From the NCBI GenBank assembly GCA_022826505.1, contig JAJDUQ010000057.1:1-38552 (forward strand): DNA of 38,552 nt. The letters run 5' to 3'. Source of the DNA: Gammaproteobacteria bacterium (GTDB lineage Bacteria > Pseudomonadota > Gammaproteobacteria > HK1). The position numbers and the translations under genes were made by a program. Shown in pieces: positions 8,793-14,936 of this stretch (its first letter is position 1; every line of letters starts with the position of its first letter). The notes beneath the pieces are model-generated. The model was not told where the DNA came from, did not search any database, and saw only the letters and a list, made by a program, of their open reading frames with translations.

Positions 8793-9224
8793 TCAGGACG
8801 CCAGCGGATTCTTCCAGCGCAGTCCCTCGAAGCGCGCGAAGTCGCTGTCGTTCGAATACACCGTGCCGGCGTGCTCGATCGCATATGCGGCGATGTGCGC
8901 ATCCGTCGTCAGGTTGGCGCCGGCGGCCGCTGCCCGCAACAGCTCGGACAGAATGGGCCAGTGGCGAGGCGTGGGTGACAACAGCTCGGTATTGGGCTGA
9001 GCGAGCCAGCTCTCGATTCGGTCAAGCGTGTCACCAACGTCGAGCGGCGCGTCGAACACCCGCCGGTTCGTCGTCATTCGGACGAACCCGAGGACGGTGG
9101 GGTAGCACAGCCCCACGATCTCGGCCGACGAAAGCACCCCGTCCCACCAATGACGGGCTCGGGCATGGAATGGACTCGTCTCGTCGACCGCGTAGACGAG
9201 CAGATTGACGTCCGGCACGATCAC
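8793..9224 (-). CDS. vapC: VapC-family PIN-domain ribonuclease toxin
   Basis: This is a 143-residue PIN domain, the toxin of a type II toxin-antitoxin pair; VapC enzymes cut tRNA or rRNA. D5 in the N-terminal PDVNLLVYAVDE motif and D108 in TTDAH, with SNDSDF at 125-129, give the acidic metal site. The central glutamate found in many VapCs is replaced by Gly in LGFVRMTTN (residues 45-53). This replacement seems typical of one VapC subfamily rather than a defect. The start ATG overlaps the vapB stop by 4 bases (ATGA), the usual coupling. Confidence 0.88.
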   Translation of the reverse strand: MIVPDVNLLVYAVDETSPFHARARHWWDGVLSSAEIVGLCYPTVLGFVRMTTNRRVFDAPLDVGDTLDRIESWLAQPNTELLSPTPRHWPILSELLRAAAAGANLTTDAHIAAYAIEHAGTVYSNDSDFARFEGLRWKNPLAS

Positions 9225-9490
9225 CGGCGCAACACGACCTCGCGGGCCACGCGCTCCTCGGTCTCGAGCTCGTCGACCAACTGGTTGAGTCGCGCGGCGT
9301 CGAAGCCGGACCGCAGGCGAAGCTTGTGCGTCTTCGTGCGATACCGTCTCGCCTCAGGCTGCCGCTCGCTGCTCCGCAGACCTTCGCGCAGCAACTGGTT
9401 GACGACCTGCTTCAGCGACTGCCCGTTCGTACGCCGACGCTCTTCGATCCGGGCCGCGACATCGTCATCGATGGTGAGCGTGGTGCGCAT
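9221..9490 (-). CDS. vapB: VapB-family ribbon-helix-helix antitoxin
   Basis: This 89-residue protein begins MRTTLTIDDDVAARIEE, the classic ribbon-helix-helix strand and helix that bind DNA as a dimer. The C-terminal half is the toxin-binding tail. I take the ATG at 9490 because TAAGG sits 7 bases upstream; a GTG one codon earlier is possible. It neutralises the downstream VapC and should repress its own operon at the 17-bp palindrome just upstream. Confidence 0.88.
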   Translation of the reverse strand: MRTTLTIDDDVAARIEERRRTNGQSLKQVVNQLLREGLRSSERQPEARRYRTKTHKLRLRSGFDAARLNQLVDELETEERVAREVVLRR

Positions 9491-9516
9491 CACTGCACCT
9501 TATTGATACACCGAAA

Positions 9517-9533
9517 TGATGTCAATGACATCA
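9517..9533. promoter_or_regulatory. Palindromic operator upstream of vapBC
   Basis: TGATGTCA-A-TGACATCA is a perfect 8-bp inverted repeat around one base. It lies 27 bp upstream of the vapB start. Ribbon-helix-helix antitoxins bind such sites, so this is the likely VapBC autoregulatory operator. A TTGACA hexamer is embedded in it on the minus strand (9525-9520), but no convincing -10 at the right distance was found. Confidence 0.6.
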
Positions 9534-9561
9534 GACCACGGACAGCAATCACCGTGGGCCA

Positions 9562-9655
9562 CCGCTCGACGAATTCCCGAGCGTGACCCGCTGGCGTGCC
9601 GCCGTGAAGGAGCGGCCCGCGGTCCGGCGAGGCGTCGCTCCGGGCCAGGGAGTTC
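9562..9655 (+). pseudogene. Fragment of a second gst gene
   Basis: This stretch is a diverged copy of 8450-8543, the C-terminal coding part of the intact gst. The encoded peptide PLDEFPSVTRWRAAVKERP matches PLDEFPSVTRWRGVVKARP of the GST. Both ends are broken: the left joins the vapB upstream region and the right joins an mttB fragment. It has no start and is not expected to be expressed. Confidence 0.7.
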
Positions 9656-9752
9656 GCGCCCGCGAGGTGGACCGACTGCATGGTCATGCTCGACTCGGAC
9701 GCGGTCTGCGCGTCCATCAGCTTCCACCCCGCGGTCGTGCCGATCGAGCGCC
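9648..9752 (-). pseudogene. Fragment of a second mttB-like gene
   Basis: Read on the minus strand this gives MDAQTASESSMTMQSVHLAGA. It corresponds to MDAQAAYESSMTMQSVLLAGA in the middle of the intact methyltransferase gene (about 10967-11060). The nucleotide match is high but not identical, which suggests an old paralogous copy rather than a recent duplication. It begins where the gst fragment ends and stops next to the relE remnant. Confidence 0.7.
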
Positions 9753-9753
9753 C

Positions 9754-10035
9754 TCAATCCAACCGGCGCCGAAGCCGCTCACAGACCTCGCGGCGCCAGG
9801 CGACGGTCAGAACCAGAACGATCAGCCGGCCGGCTTCGATGGAATAGCAGATGCGTCAGTCACCCACCCGGAGGCGCCAGACGTTGTCCACGCCTCGCAG
9901 CTTCCCGGCGTGCGGCGGGTGCGGATCACCCGCCTACGCCTCGATGGCTTCGGACAACCGCCGCAGTGCCGTCCGGTCGCGGATGCGGCGATGGTCTTTT
10001 TCCGCCGCGCCGGAGATGACAATACGGTACGTCAA
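9754..10035 (-). pseudogene. RelE/ParE-family toxin with two in-frame stop codons
   Basis: One frame of 94 codons reads as a RelE-family mRNA interferase: TYRIVISGAAEKDHRRIRD, then GKLRGVDNVWRLRVGD, then RICYSIEAGRLIVLVL and a REVCERLRRRL tail. TAG at 9934-9936 and TGA at 9856-9858 interrupt it without any shift in frame. The only start in frame is a TTG at 10035, which overlaps the antitoxin stop; an ATG seems to have been lost. The toxin is therefore probably inactive while its antitoxin is intact. Confidence 0.78.
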
Positions 10036-10289
10036 AGACCGAGAGCGGCCTTGAGATCATCGAAATCGACCCCTCCGTTCGCTCGGTAGTCCGCCAGCGC
10101 GTCGAGGGCGTCGAGCAGGTCGAGTCGTTCTTCCAACGCCTCCAACACGTCGAGGTCCGAGGGCGGAACCAGCACCGCGACGGTCTTGCCGTGCTTCTGT
10201 ATCGCGAACCGCGCACCCGTGAACTGGACGCGACCGGTGATTTCGGCGACTTTCTCACGAACCTCACTGATGGAAAGGGCATCCGGCAT
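10032..10289 (-). CDS. Phd/YefM-family antitoxin of a RelBE-type module
   Basis: This 85-residue protein starts MPDALSISEVREKVAEITGRV and has the YefM/Phd core with FAIQKHGKTVAVLVP, the DNA-binding N-terminal fold. It has a C-terminal helix for toxin binding. The stop overlaps the first codon of the degraded relE gene downstream, as in normal antitoxin-toxin operons. The reading frame itself is undamaged, so it may still act as a repressor or as an anti-addiction factor against related toxins. Confidence 0.82.
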   Translation of the reverse strand: MPDALSISEVREKVAEITGRVQFTGARFAIQKHGKTVAVLVPPSDLDVLEALEERLDLLDALDALADYRANGGVDFDDLKAALGL

Positions 10290-10310
10290 GGCCAGTTCTC
10301 GCTTCGGACG

Positions 10311-10321
10311 TTTGTGACAAA
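10311..10321. promoter_or_regulatory. Small palindrome upstream of the antitoxin gene
   Basis: TTTGT-G-ACAAA lies 22 bp upstream of the antitoxin start, in an AT-rich pocket that also holds a run of T (10330-10335). Phd/YefM antitoxins repress from short palindromes in this position. The site is short and could be chance. The remaining bases to 10539 show nothing else. Confidence 0.3.
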
Positions 10322-10539
10322 TCAGCAAATTTTTTCCTGAAATCCGATCACAAGGAGAATGCTGCTGCCGACCGCCGGCGCCGCCACTGTCGCTCGCAGG
10401 CCGAAGTGAAGATGCTGCCGGAGACCTCGACCGTTCTCTGCCACGGATTCGACCCATTGCCCCATGTCATGCACCGGCACACTCCGACGCGCTCCTCGCG
10501 ACCAGGAATCACCGCGGTAGCCGGAAATGTCGGATGAGG

Positions 10540-12069
10540 CTACTCCACCCCTTCAGGCAGCTCCTCCTCGCGCTTCGCGATGTACGCCCGCAACGCCTCG
10601 TCCACCGCCTCGTCCATCGGTGGCGGCTCGTACGACTGGAGCATCTCCTTCGCGCGGCGTAGCGCCCGCTGGTTCGCATCCAGCGCCCCGTCCACCGTCC
10701 ACTGCTCGAAGCTCGCGTTGTCGAGCAGCTTCGGGGCGTAGAACGCGGTCTCGAACTTCGCGAGCGTGTGCGCGGTGCCGAGGAAGTGCCCGCCCGGCCC
10801 CACCTCGCGCACCGCGTCGAGGGCCTCTTCGAGATCACTCATGTCCACGCCGGAGCCGAGGCGGTGGTACATCTCCATCTGCTCCGCGTCGAGCACGAAC
10901 TTCGCGAAGCTCGCACTCAACCCGCCCTCCAGCCAGCCAGCGGCGTGGAAGACGTAGTTCGCACCCGCGAGCAGGACCGACTGCATGGTCATGCTCGATT
11001 CGTAAGCGGCCTGCGCGTCCATGAGCTTCGACCCCGCAGTCATGCCGCTCGAGCGCCACGGCAGCCGGTAACGCCGCGCGAGCTGCCCGATCATGAAATT
11101 CATCAGGCTGATCTCGGGAGTGCCGGCCATCGGCGCCCCACTCTGCATGTCCACGGTGGCCAGGAACTGCCCGTAGATCATCGGCGCGCCGGGGCGCACG
11201 AGCTGCGCGAAGGCGACCCCGGCGAGCGCCTCCGCGTTGAGCTGGGCCACCGCTCCGACCGTGCTCGCCGAGGTGCTTGCCCCCGCCATCACGAACGGGG
11301 AGGCGATCACCGCCTGGTTGTTTGCGGCGTAGACCTTGAGCGCGTCGAGCATCGTCGCGTCCCACACGAGCGGCGAGTTGCAGTTCAGCACCCCGGCCAG
11401 CACCGTGTGGTTCGCCACGAAGTCGTCGCCGAACGCGATGCGCGCCATCGCCACCGTGTCCTCGGCCCGCTCCCGGGCGGTGGTCGCCCCCATGAACGGC
11501 TTGTCCGAGTGGCGGAGCAGGCTGTAGACGACGTGCAGGTGGCGCTTCGGCACCGCGACGTCCACCGGCTCGCAGATGATGCCCCCGGCGAGGTGCATGG
11601 CCGGGGACAGGTGCGCGAGCTTGTGGAACGCATGCAGGTCCTCAAGCGTGCTGTAGCGGCGGCGGTTGTCGAAGTCGAGCACGAACGGCGAGCCGTAGGT
11701 TGGCACGAACACCATGCTGCGCCCGCCCACGGGGACGCTGCGCTCGGGGTTGCGGGCCGTGAAGGTGATCGTCTCCGGCGCCTTGGCGACGAGCTCCATG
11801 AGCAGCGCCCGATCGATGCGCACCCGGCACCCGTCGACGTCGGCCCGCGTCGCCTTCCAGTACGCGATGGCCTCGTCGTCGCGGAAGTCGATGCCGACCT
11901 CCTCCAGGATCCGCATCGAGGCGTCGTGGATGCGCTCGACGCCCTCCTCGTCCAGCACCTCGTAGTACGGCAGCGCGAGCTCAAGCGGCGGCAGCATCGG
12001 CGCCTGCGCGCCGACCCGCGCCCGGTGCCGGGCGGCGCGGCCGCTGCTTCTTGAACGTCGGGTGGTCAT
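10540..12069 (-). CDS. MttB-family corrinoid-dependent methyltransferase (non-pyrrolysine)
   Basis: This 509-residue member of the trimethylamine methyltransferase family shows the N-terminal YYEVLDEEGVERIHDAS and RILEEVGI motifs. Family segments such as GGIICEPVDVAVP, MIYGQFLATVDMQSGAP and MDAQAAYESSMTMQ follow. The frame has no internal TAG, so it belongs to the pyrrolysine-free group, of which some members demethylate glycine betaine or related quaternary amines onto a corrinoid protein. No corrinoid protein or reactivation gene is in the window, so the substrate is unknown. AAAGGAG lies 11 bases before the ATG. It is convergent with the frc-gst pair, with the toxin-antitoxin genes between. 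A decayed second copy of its middle lies at 9648-9752. Confidence 0.88.
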   Translation of the reverse strand: MTTRRSRSSGRAARHRARVGAQAPMLPPLELALPYYEVLDEEGVERIHDASMRILEEVGIDFRDDEAIAYWKATRADVDGCRVRIDRALLMELVAKAPETITFTARNPERSVPVGGRSMVFVPTYGSPFVLDFDNRRRYSTLEDLHAFHKLAHLSPAMHLAGGIICEPVDVAVPKRHLHVVYSLLRHSDKPFMGATTARERAEDTVAMARIAFGDDFVANHTVLAGVLNCNSPLVWDATMLDALKVYAANNQAVIASPFVMAGASTSASTVGAVAQLNAEALAGVAFAQLVRPGAPMIYGQFLATVDMQSGAPMAGTPEISLMNFMIGQLARRYRLPWRSSGMTAGSKLMDAQAAYESSMTMQSVLLAGANYVFHAAGWLEGGLSASFAKFVLDAEQMEMYHRLGSGVDMSDLEEALDAVREVGPGGHFLGTAHTLAKFETAFYAPKLLDNASFEQWTVDGALDANQRALRRAKEMLQSYEPPPMDEAVDEALRAYIAKREEELPEGVE

Positions 12070-12135
12070 CGAGTGTGCAGCTCCTTTCGAGATGTAGTCA
12101 CGGCGAAGTGGGGGTGCGAGCGACGACGAGTCCGG

Positions 12136-12381
12136 TCAATCGGAAAAGAACCCGACCCGCAGTGCCTCCTCGGGGACGAATCGACTTGCCTGCCTGTAGA
12201 TCGCATGGACCGTCCCGGCGGTCAACTGCCTATGCAGGGGGACGATCAGGATTTCCCTCCGCCCGGAGGGCCCAACCCGTACGAGCTTGGCGTGGCTGCC
12301 TCTCGTCGTGAACACCTCGAATCCATGGCGGCCGAGGAAACGGACGATTCCTCGCGCCCCGAGCCGTTTCAGTCGCGGCAT
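12136..12381 (-). CDS. hicA: HicA-family mRNA interferase toxin
   Basis: This 81-residue double-stranded-RNA-binding-like protein reads MPRLKRLGARGIVRFLGRHG, then TTRGSHAKLVR with the catalytic histidine of the GSH motif. The closing PLHRQLTAGTVHAIYRQA is typical of HicA. HicA toxins cleave mRNA. Its ATG overlaps the stop of the upstream hicB-like gene by one base (TGATG). The antitoxin comes first, the reverse of the classical hicAB order. Confidence 0.85.
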   Translation of the reverse strand: MPRLKRLGARGIVRFLGRHGFEVFTTRGSHAKLVRVGPSGRREILIVPLHRQLTAGTVHAIYRQASRFVPEEALRVGFFSD

Positions 12382-12929
12382 CAGGGTGCGTGTGCCGTGG
12401 TCTCGAAGCTGATGAGCAGCCGGGGCTCGGGCGCCAGGCCCAGCAGAACCGGATCCTCGTCGCTCATGTAGAGGTCCAGCGCCTCGCGCAGATTGCCGAG
12501 CAGCTCGTCCAGCGACGCGCCCTGGGTGACGACCGCGACTTCGAGACAGTCCGCGACGTACTGCCCTTCGCTCTCCACCACCGCCACGTGAATCACCGAT
12601 CGGGCCGCAGCGGGATCCCAATCGTATGGGGCACGGGCCTCGGCGACCCGGGTCGGGGGAATGTCCGCACCCGAACCGCCCCGGGGCCGCGAATCCCGAT
12701 AGTCCTTCATCACCTCGTACAGCCCACGCCGAAGTCGCTTGAAGTACGGCCACCGATGGGCGTGATGGCTCGGCGCGTTGACGCAGCATCGGCTGACGAC
12801 GTGGGTCCTTACCGAACGCTCGTTCAGGTGCGGCAGGGCATGCACGACTTCCGCGGGCGTAAAGCTCCAGCTCCGGCGGGCGGCACACAGCCGGCGGACG
12901 GCGGCCAGGACCTCCTCGTGGATCTTCAT
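12381..12929 (-). CDS. hicB: HicB-family antitoxin with N-terminal winged-helix domain
   Basis: This 182-residue protein has two parts. Residues about 105-180 are a HicB partial RNase H-like fold (SVIHVAVVESEGQYVADC, then TQGASLDELLGNLREAL). Residues 1-75 are a basic winged-helix-like domain (FTPAEVVHALPHLNERSVRTH, then SRCCVNAP and WPYFKRLRRGLYEV). Most HicBs are about 70-140 residues and have the DNA-binding domain at the C-terminus. Here a different helix-turn-helix is at the N-terminus. I chose ATG 12929 over an in-frame GTG at 12962 because the GTG falls inside the inverted repeat. It should neutralise HicA and repress the operon. Confidence 0.8.
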   Translation of the reverse strand: MKIHEEVLAAVRRLCAARRSWSFTPAEVVHALPHLNERSVRTHVVSRCCVNAPSHHAHRWPYFKRLRRGLYEVMKDYRDSRPRGGSGADIPPTRVAEARAPYDWDPAAARSVIHVAVVESEGQYVADCLEVAVVTQGASLDELLGNLREALDLYMSDEDPVLLGLAPEPRLLISFETTAHAP

Positions 12930-12940
12930 CCTGAATTTAC

Positions 12941-12973
12941 ACTTGTAGACGAAGTACTGCACATATTACAAGT
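12941..12973. promoter_or_regulatory. Inverted repeat upstream of hicBA, likely operator
   Basis: ACTTGTA (12941-12947) and TACAAGT (12967-12973) are exact inverted arms 19 bp apart, in an AT-rich stretch 12 bp upstream of the hicB start. The spacing of about two and a half helical turns between arm centres suits a dimer or tetramer repressor such as the winged-helix HicB. The bases between 12974 and 13067 hold nothing further that I can name. Confidence 0.5.
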
Positions 12974-13067
12974 CGAAACGACACGAGATCAATGTCGGCG
13001 GAGCGCTGCCACTTGCGACCGGCGGGAGCGGGCGAAGCGTGCGCGGGCCCGTGCGCCGCGCCCGGTC

Positions 13068-14765
13068 TCAGGATCCCCCGCGGTAGTGCCGGGTGATGTA
13101 GCCTTCCGTGAACTTCCCGCTGTCCCGGTCCGCGGCGACGAGGGCGGGGTCGCGCTCGACCGGAGCCCCGTAGCCGCCGGCGCCGGGGGTCTCGACCACG
13201 ACCGCCTCGGTGCGCGCGAGCCGGTACTCCCCGCACTTGTCGGGGAGCTGCTGCTCGCCTCCGCCGGCGTCGCGCAGCAGGAACCGTCCCGAGGCGCCAG
13301 GCTCGCCACCGAACACCCCCCACGGCCGGTGGCGGAATCGTTCGCCGACGCCGTTGAAGATGCAGTCGTGATCCACCGGGCGCACCACCCGGCGCAGACC
13401 CATGCCGCCACGAAAGCGCCCTGCCCCACCGGAGTCCTCCACCAGGCTGTACTCCTCGACACGCAGTGGATACTCCTGCTCGATCGCCTCCACCGGCAGG
13501 TTCGACGTATTGGTGATGTGGGCCTGGACTCCGTCCTTGCCATCCTTGGCCACCCGCCCTCCCATGCCGCCACCGAGGGTCTCGAGGTAGAGATAGCTGT
13601 TGCCGCTGCGCGGGTCGGTTCCCGAGAACACCGCAGTGGTGTTGGCGCCGTTCGCCGCACCGATGACCCGATCCGGCAACGCGTCACGGAAGGCGCCCAG
13701 CACCACGTCGATGATGCGTTGGCAGGTGTGGGCGCGAGCCGCAACGGGGGCCGGGAAGCGGCCGTTCACCAGCGTTCCCGGCTCGGCGTCGATGTCCGCG
13801 ACCGCGAGCACCCCCTGGTTGTTCGGCACCTCCGGGTCGAGCATCGCCTTGAGCGTGTAGCACACCGCGGCCTGGGTCGCGTTCATGGTGACGTTCACGT
13901 TGCCCTTGACCTGGGGGCTGGTGCCGGCGAAGTCGAAATGGGCCCGATCCCCCGCGATGGTGACCTTGAGCCGGATGGGGATGTCCACGGTCTCCACCCC
14001 GTCCCCGTCCATCACGTCCTCGAAGGCGTACTCGCCGTCCGGAACCTCGGCGATCGCGTCGCGCAGCCGCCGCTCGGTGCGGGTGACGATCTCGTCGAAC
14101 GCGGTGCGGATCACGCCGGCGGTGTAGAGATCGACGACTTCGAGGAGGCGCCGCGCGCCGAGGCGGCACGCCGCGATCTGCGCGTAGTGGTCGCCGCGCC
14201 GCTCCTCGGGCACCCGCACGTTGAGCAGCAGGAGGTCCATGATGTCGCGCTGGAGCTCGCCCCTGCGAAAGAGCCGGATGACCGGGATGCGCAGACCCTC
14301 CTGGAAGATCTCGCTCATGCCGCCCGCCATGGACCCCGGCGCCATGCCCCCGACGTCCGCGTGGTGCGCGAGGTTCGCGACGAAGCCGAACAGCTCGCCT
14401 TCGACGAACACCGGCATCGCGTAGTTGATGTCCGGCAGGTGGGTGCCGCCCGCGGTGTGCGGATCGTTGGCGATGAAGAGGTCGCCCTCGTGAATGTCGC
14501 CTGCGAACTTCTCGAGCAGGCAGGCGATGAGTCCGCTCATCGACGCGATGTGGATGGGCAGCGCCTGCGCCGCCTGCACGATGAGCCGGCCATCCGCGTC
14601 CATGATCGCGGTGGAGTGGTCTCGCCGTTCCTTGATGTTGGTGGAGTACGCGGACTTCGTCAGCGCGACGAAGGTCTCGTCGGTGATGGAGCGAAGGGCG
14701 TTGGAAATGATCTCGAGGGTAATCGGATCGACTGCGTGGTCTGTCGTCCGGGAGAGCCTGCTCAT
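13068..14765 (-). CDS. hyuB: Hydantoinase B/oxoprolinase family protein (HyuB)
   Basis: This 565-residue protein is the beta-type subunit of an ATP-dependent amidohydrolase of the N-methylhydantoinase/5-oxoprolinase/acetone carboxylase group. It opens DPITLEIISNALRSI, then shows NDPHTAGGTHLPD and AHHADVGG. The glycine-rich GGAGRFRGGMGLRRV segment and a C-terminal ETPGAGGYG are also typical. Length is standard. I use ATG 14765; an upstream in-frame start would add 32 Arg-rich residues with no family match. It partners HyuA, encoded upstream in the same direction 171 bp away. The specific cyclic amide is not deducible. Confidence 0.9.
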   Translation of the reverse strand: MSRLSRTTDHAVDPITLEIISNALRSITDETFVALTKSAYSTNIKERRDHSTAIMDADGRLIVQAAQALPIHIASMSGLIACLLEKFAGDIHEGDLFIANDPHTAGGTHLPDINYAMPVFVEGELFGFVANLAHHADVGGMAPGSMAGGMSEIFQEGLRIPVIRLFRRGELQRDIMDLLLLNVRVPEERRGDHYAQIAACRLGARRLLEVVDLYTAGVIRTAFDEIVTRTERRLRDAIAEVPDGEYAFEDVMDGDGVETVDIPIRLKVTIAGDRAHFDFAGTSPQVKGNVNVTMNATQAAVCYTLKAMLDPEVPNNQGVLAVADIDAEPGTLVNGRFPAPVAARAHTCQRIIDVVLGAFRDALPDRVIGAANGANTTAVFSGTDPRSGNSYLYLETLGGGMGGRVAKDGKDGVQAHITNTSNLPVEAIEQEYPLRVEEYSLVEDSGGAGRFRGGMGLRRVVRPVDHDCIFNGVGERFRHRPWGVFGGEPGASGRFLLRDAGGGEQQLPDKCGEYRLARTEAVVVETPGAGGYGAPVERDPALVAADRDSGKFTEGYITRHYRGGS

Positions 14766-14847
14766 GCGTGGGTCCTTGTCTTCATTCCTGCCTCGCCTGC
14801 CGTAGCGGCCGGGCTGCGCATCCGTGCCGAGTATCCGTCGGCGCGTC

Positions 14848-14868
14848 GGCGGCCGGGGCAAGGCCGCC
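14848..14868. other. Hairpin in the hyuA-hyuB intergenic region
   Basis: GGCGGCC (14848-14854) and GGCCGCC (14862-14868) form a perfect 7-bp GC stem with a 7-nt loop. It lies between the hyuA stop and the hyuB start. There is no U tract, so it may tune the HyuA:HyuB ratio or stabilise mRNA ends rather than end transcription. Confidence 0.35.
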
Positions 14869-14936
14869 CGCCGGCACGGACGAGCCGCTTTCCCTCCCGC
14901 CTCTGTCCGTGCACCCGGTCCGGGTGTCCATCCGTC

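Noticed and set aside
9497..9525. TTGACA plus TAAGGT as a vapB promoter implying a leaderless mRNA
   Set aside because: The TAAGG is better read as the ribosome site 7 bases before ATG 9490.
10540..12069. Possible pyrrolysine (amber) codon in the MttB homologue
   Set aside because: The frame has no internal TAG, so this is a pyrrolysine-free family member.
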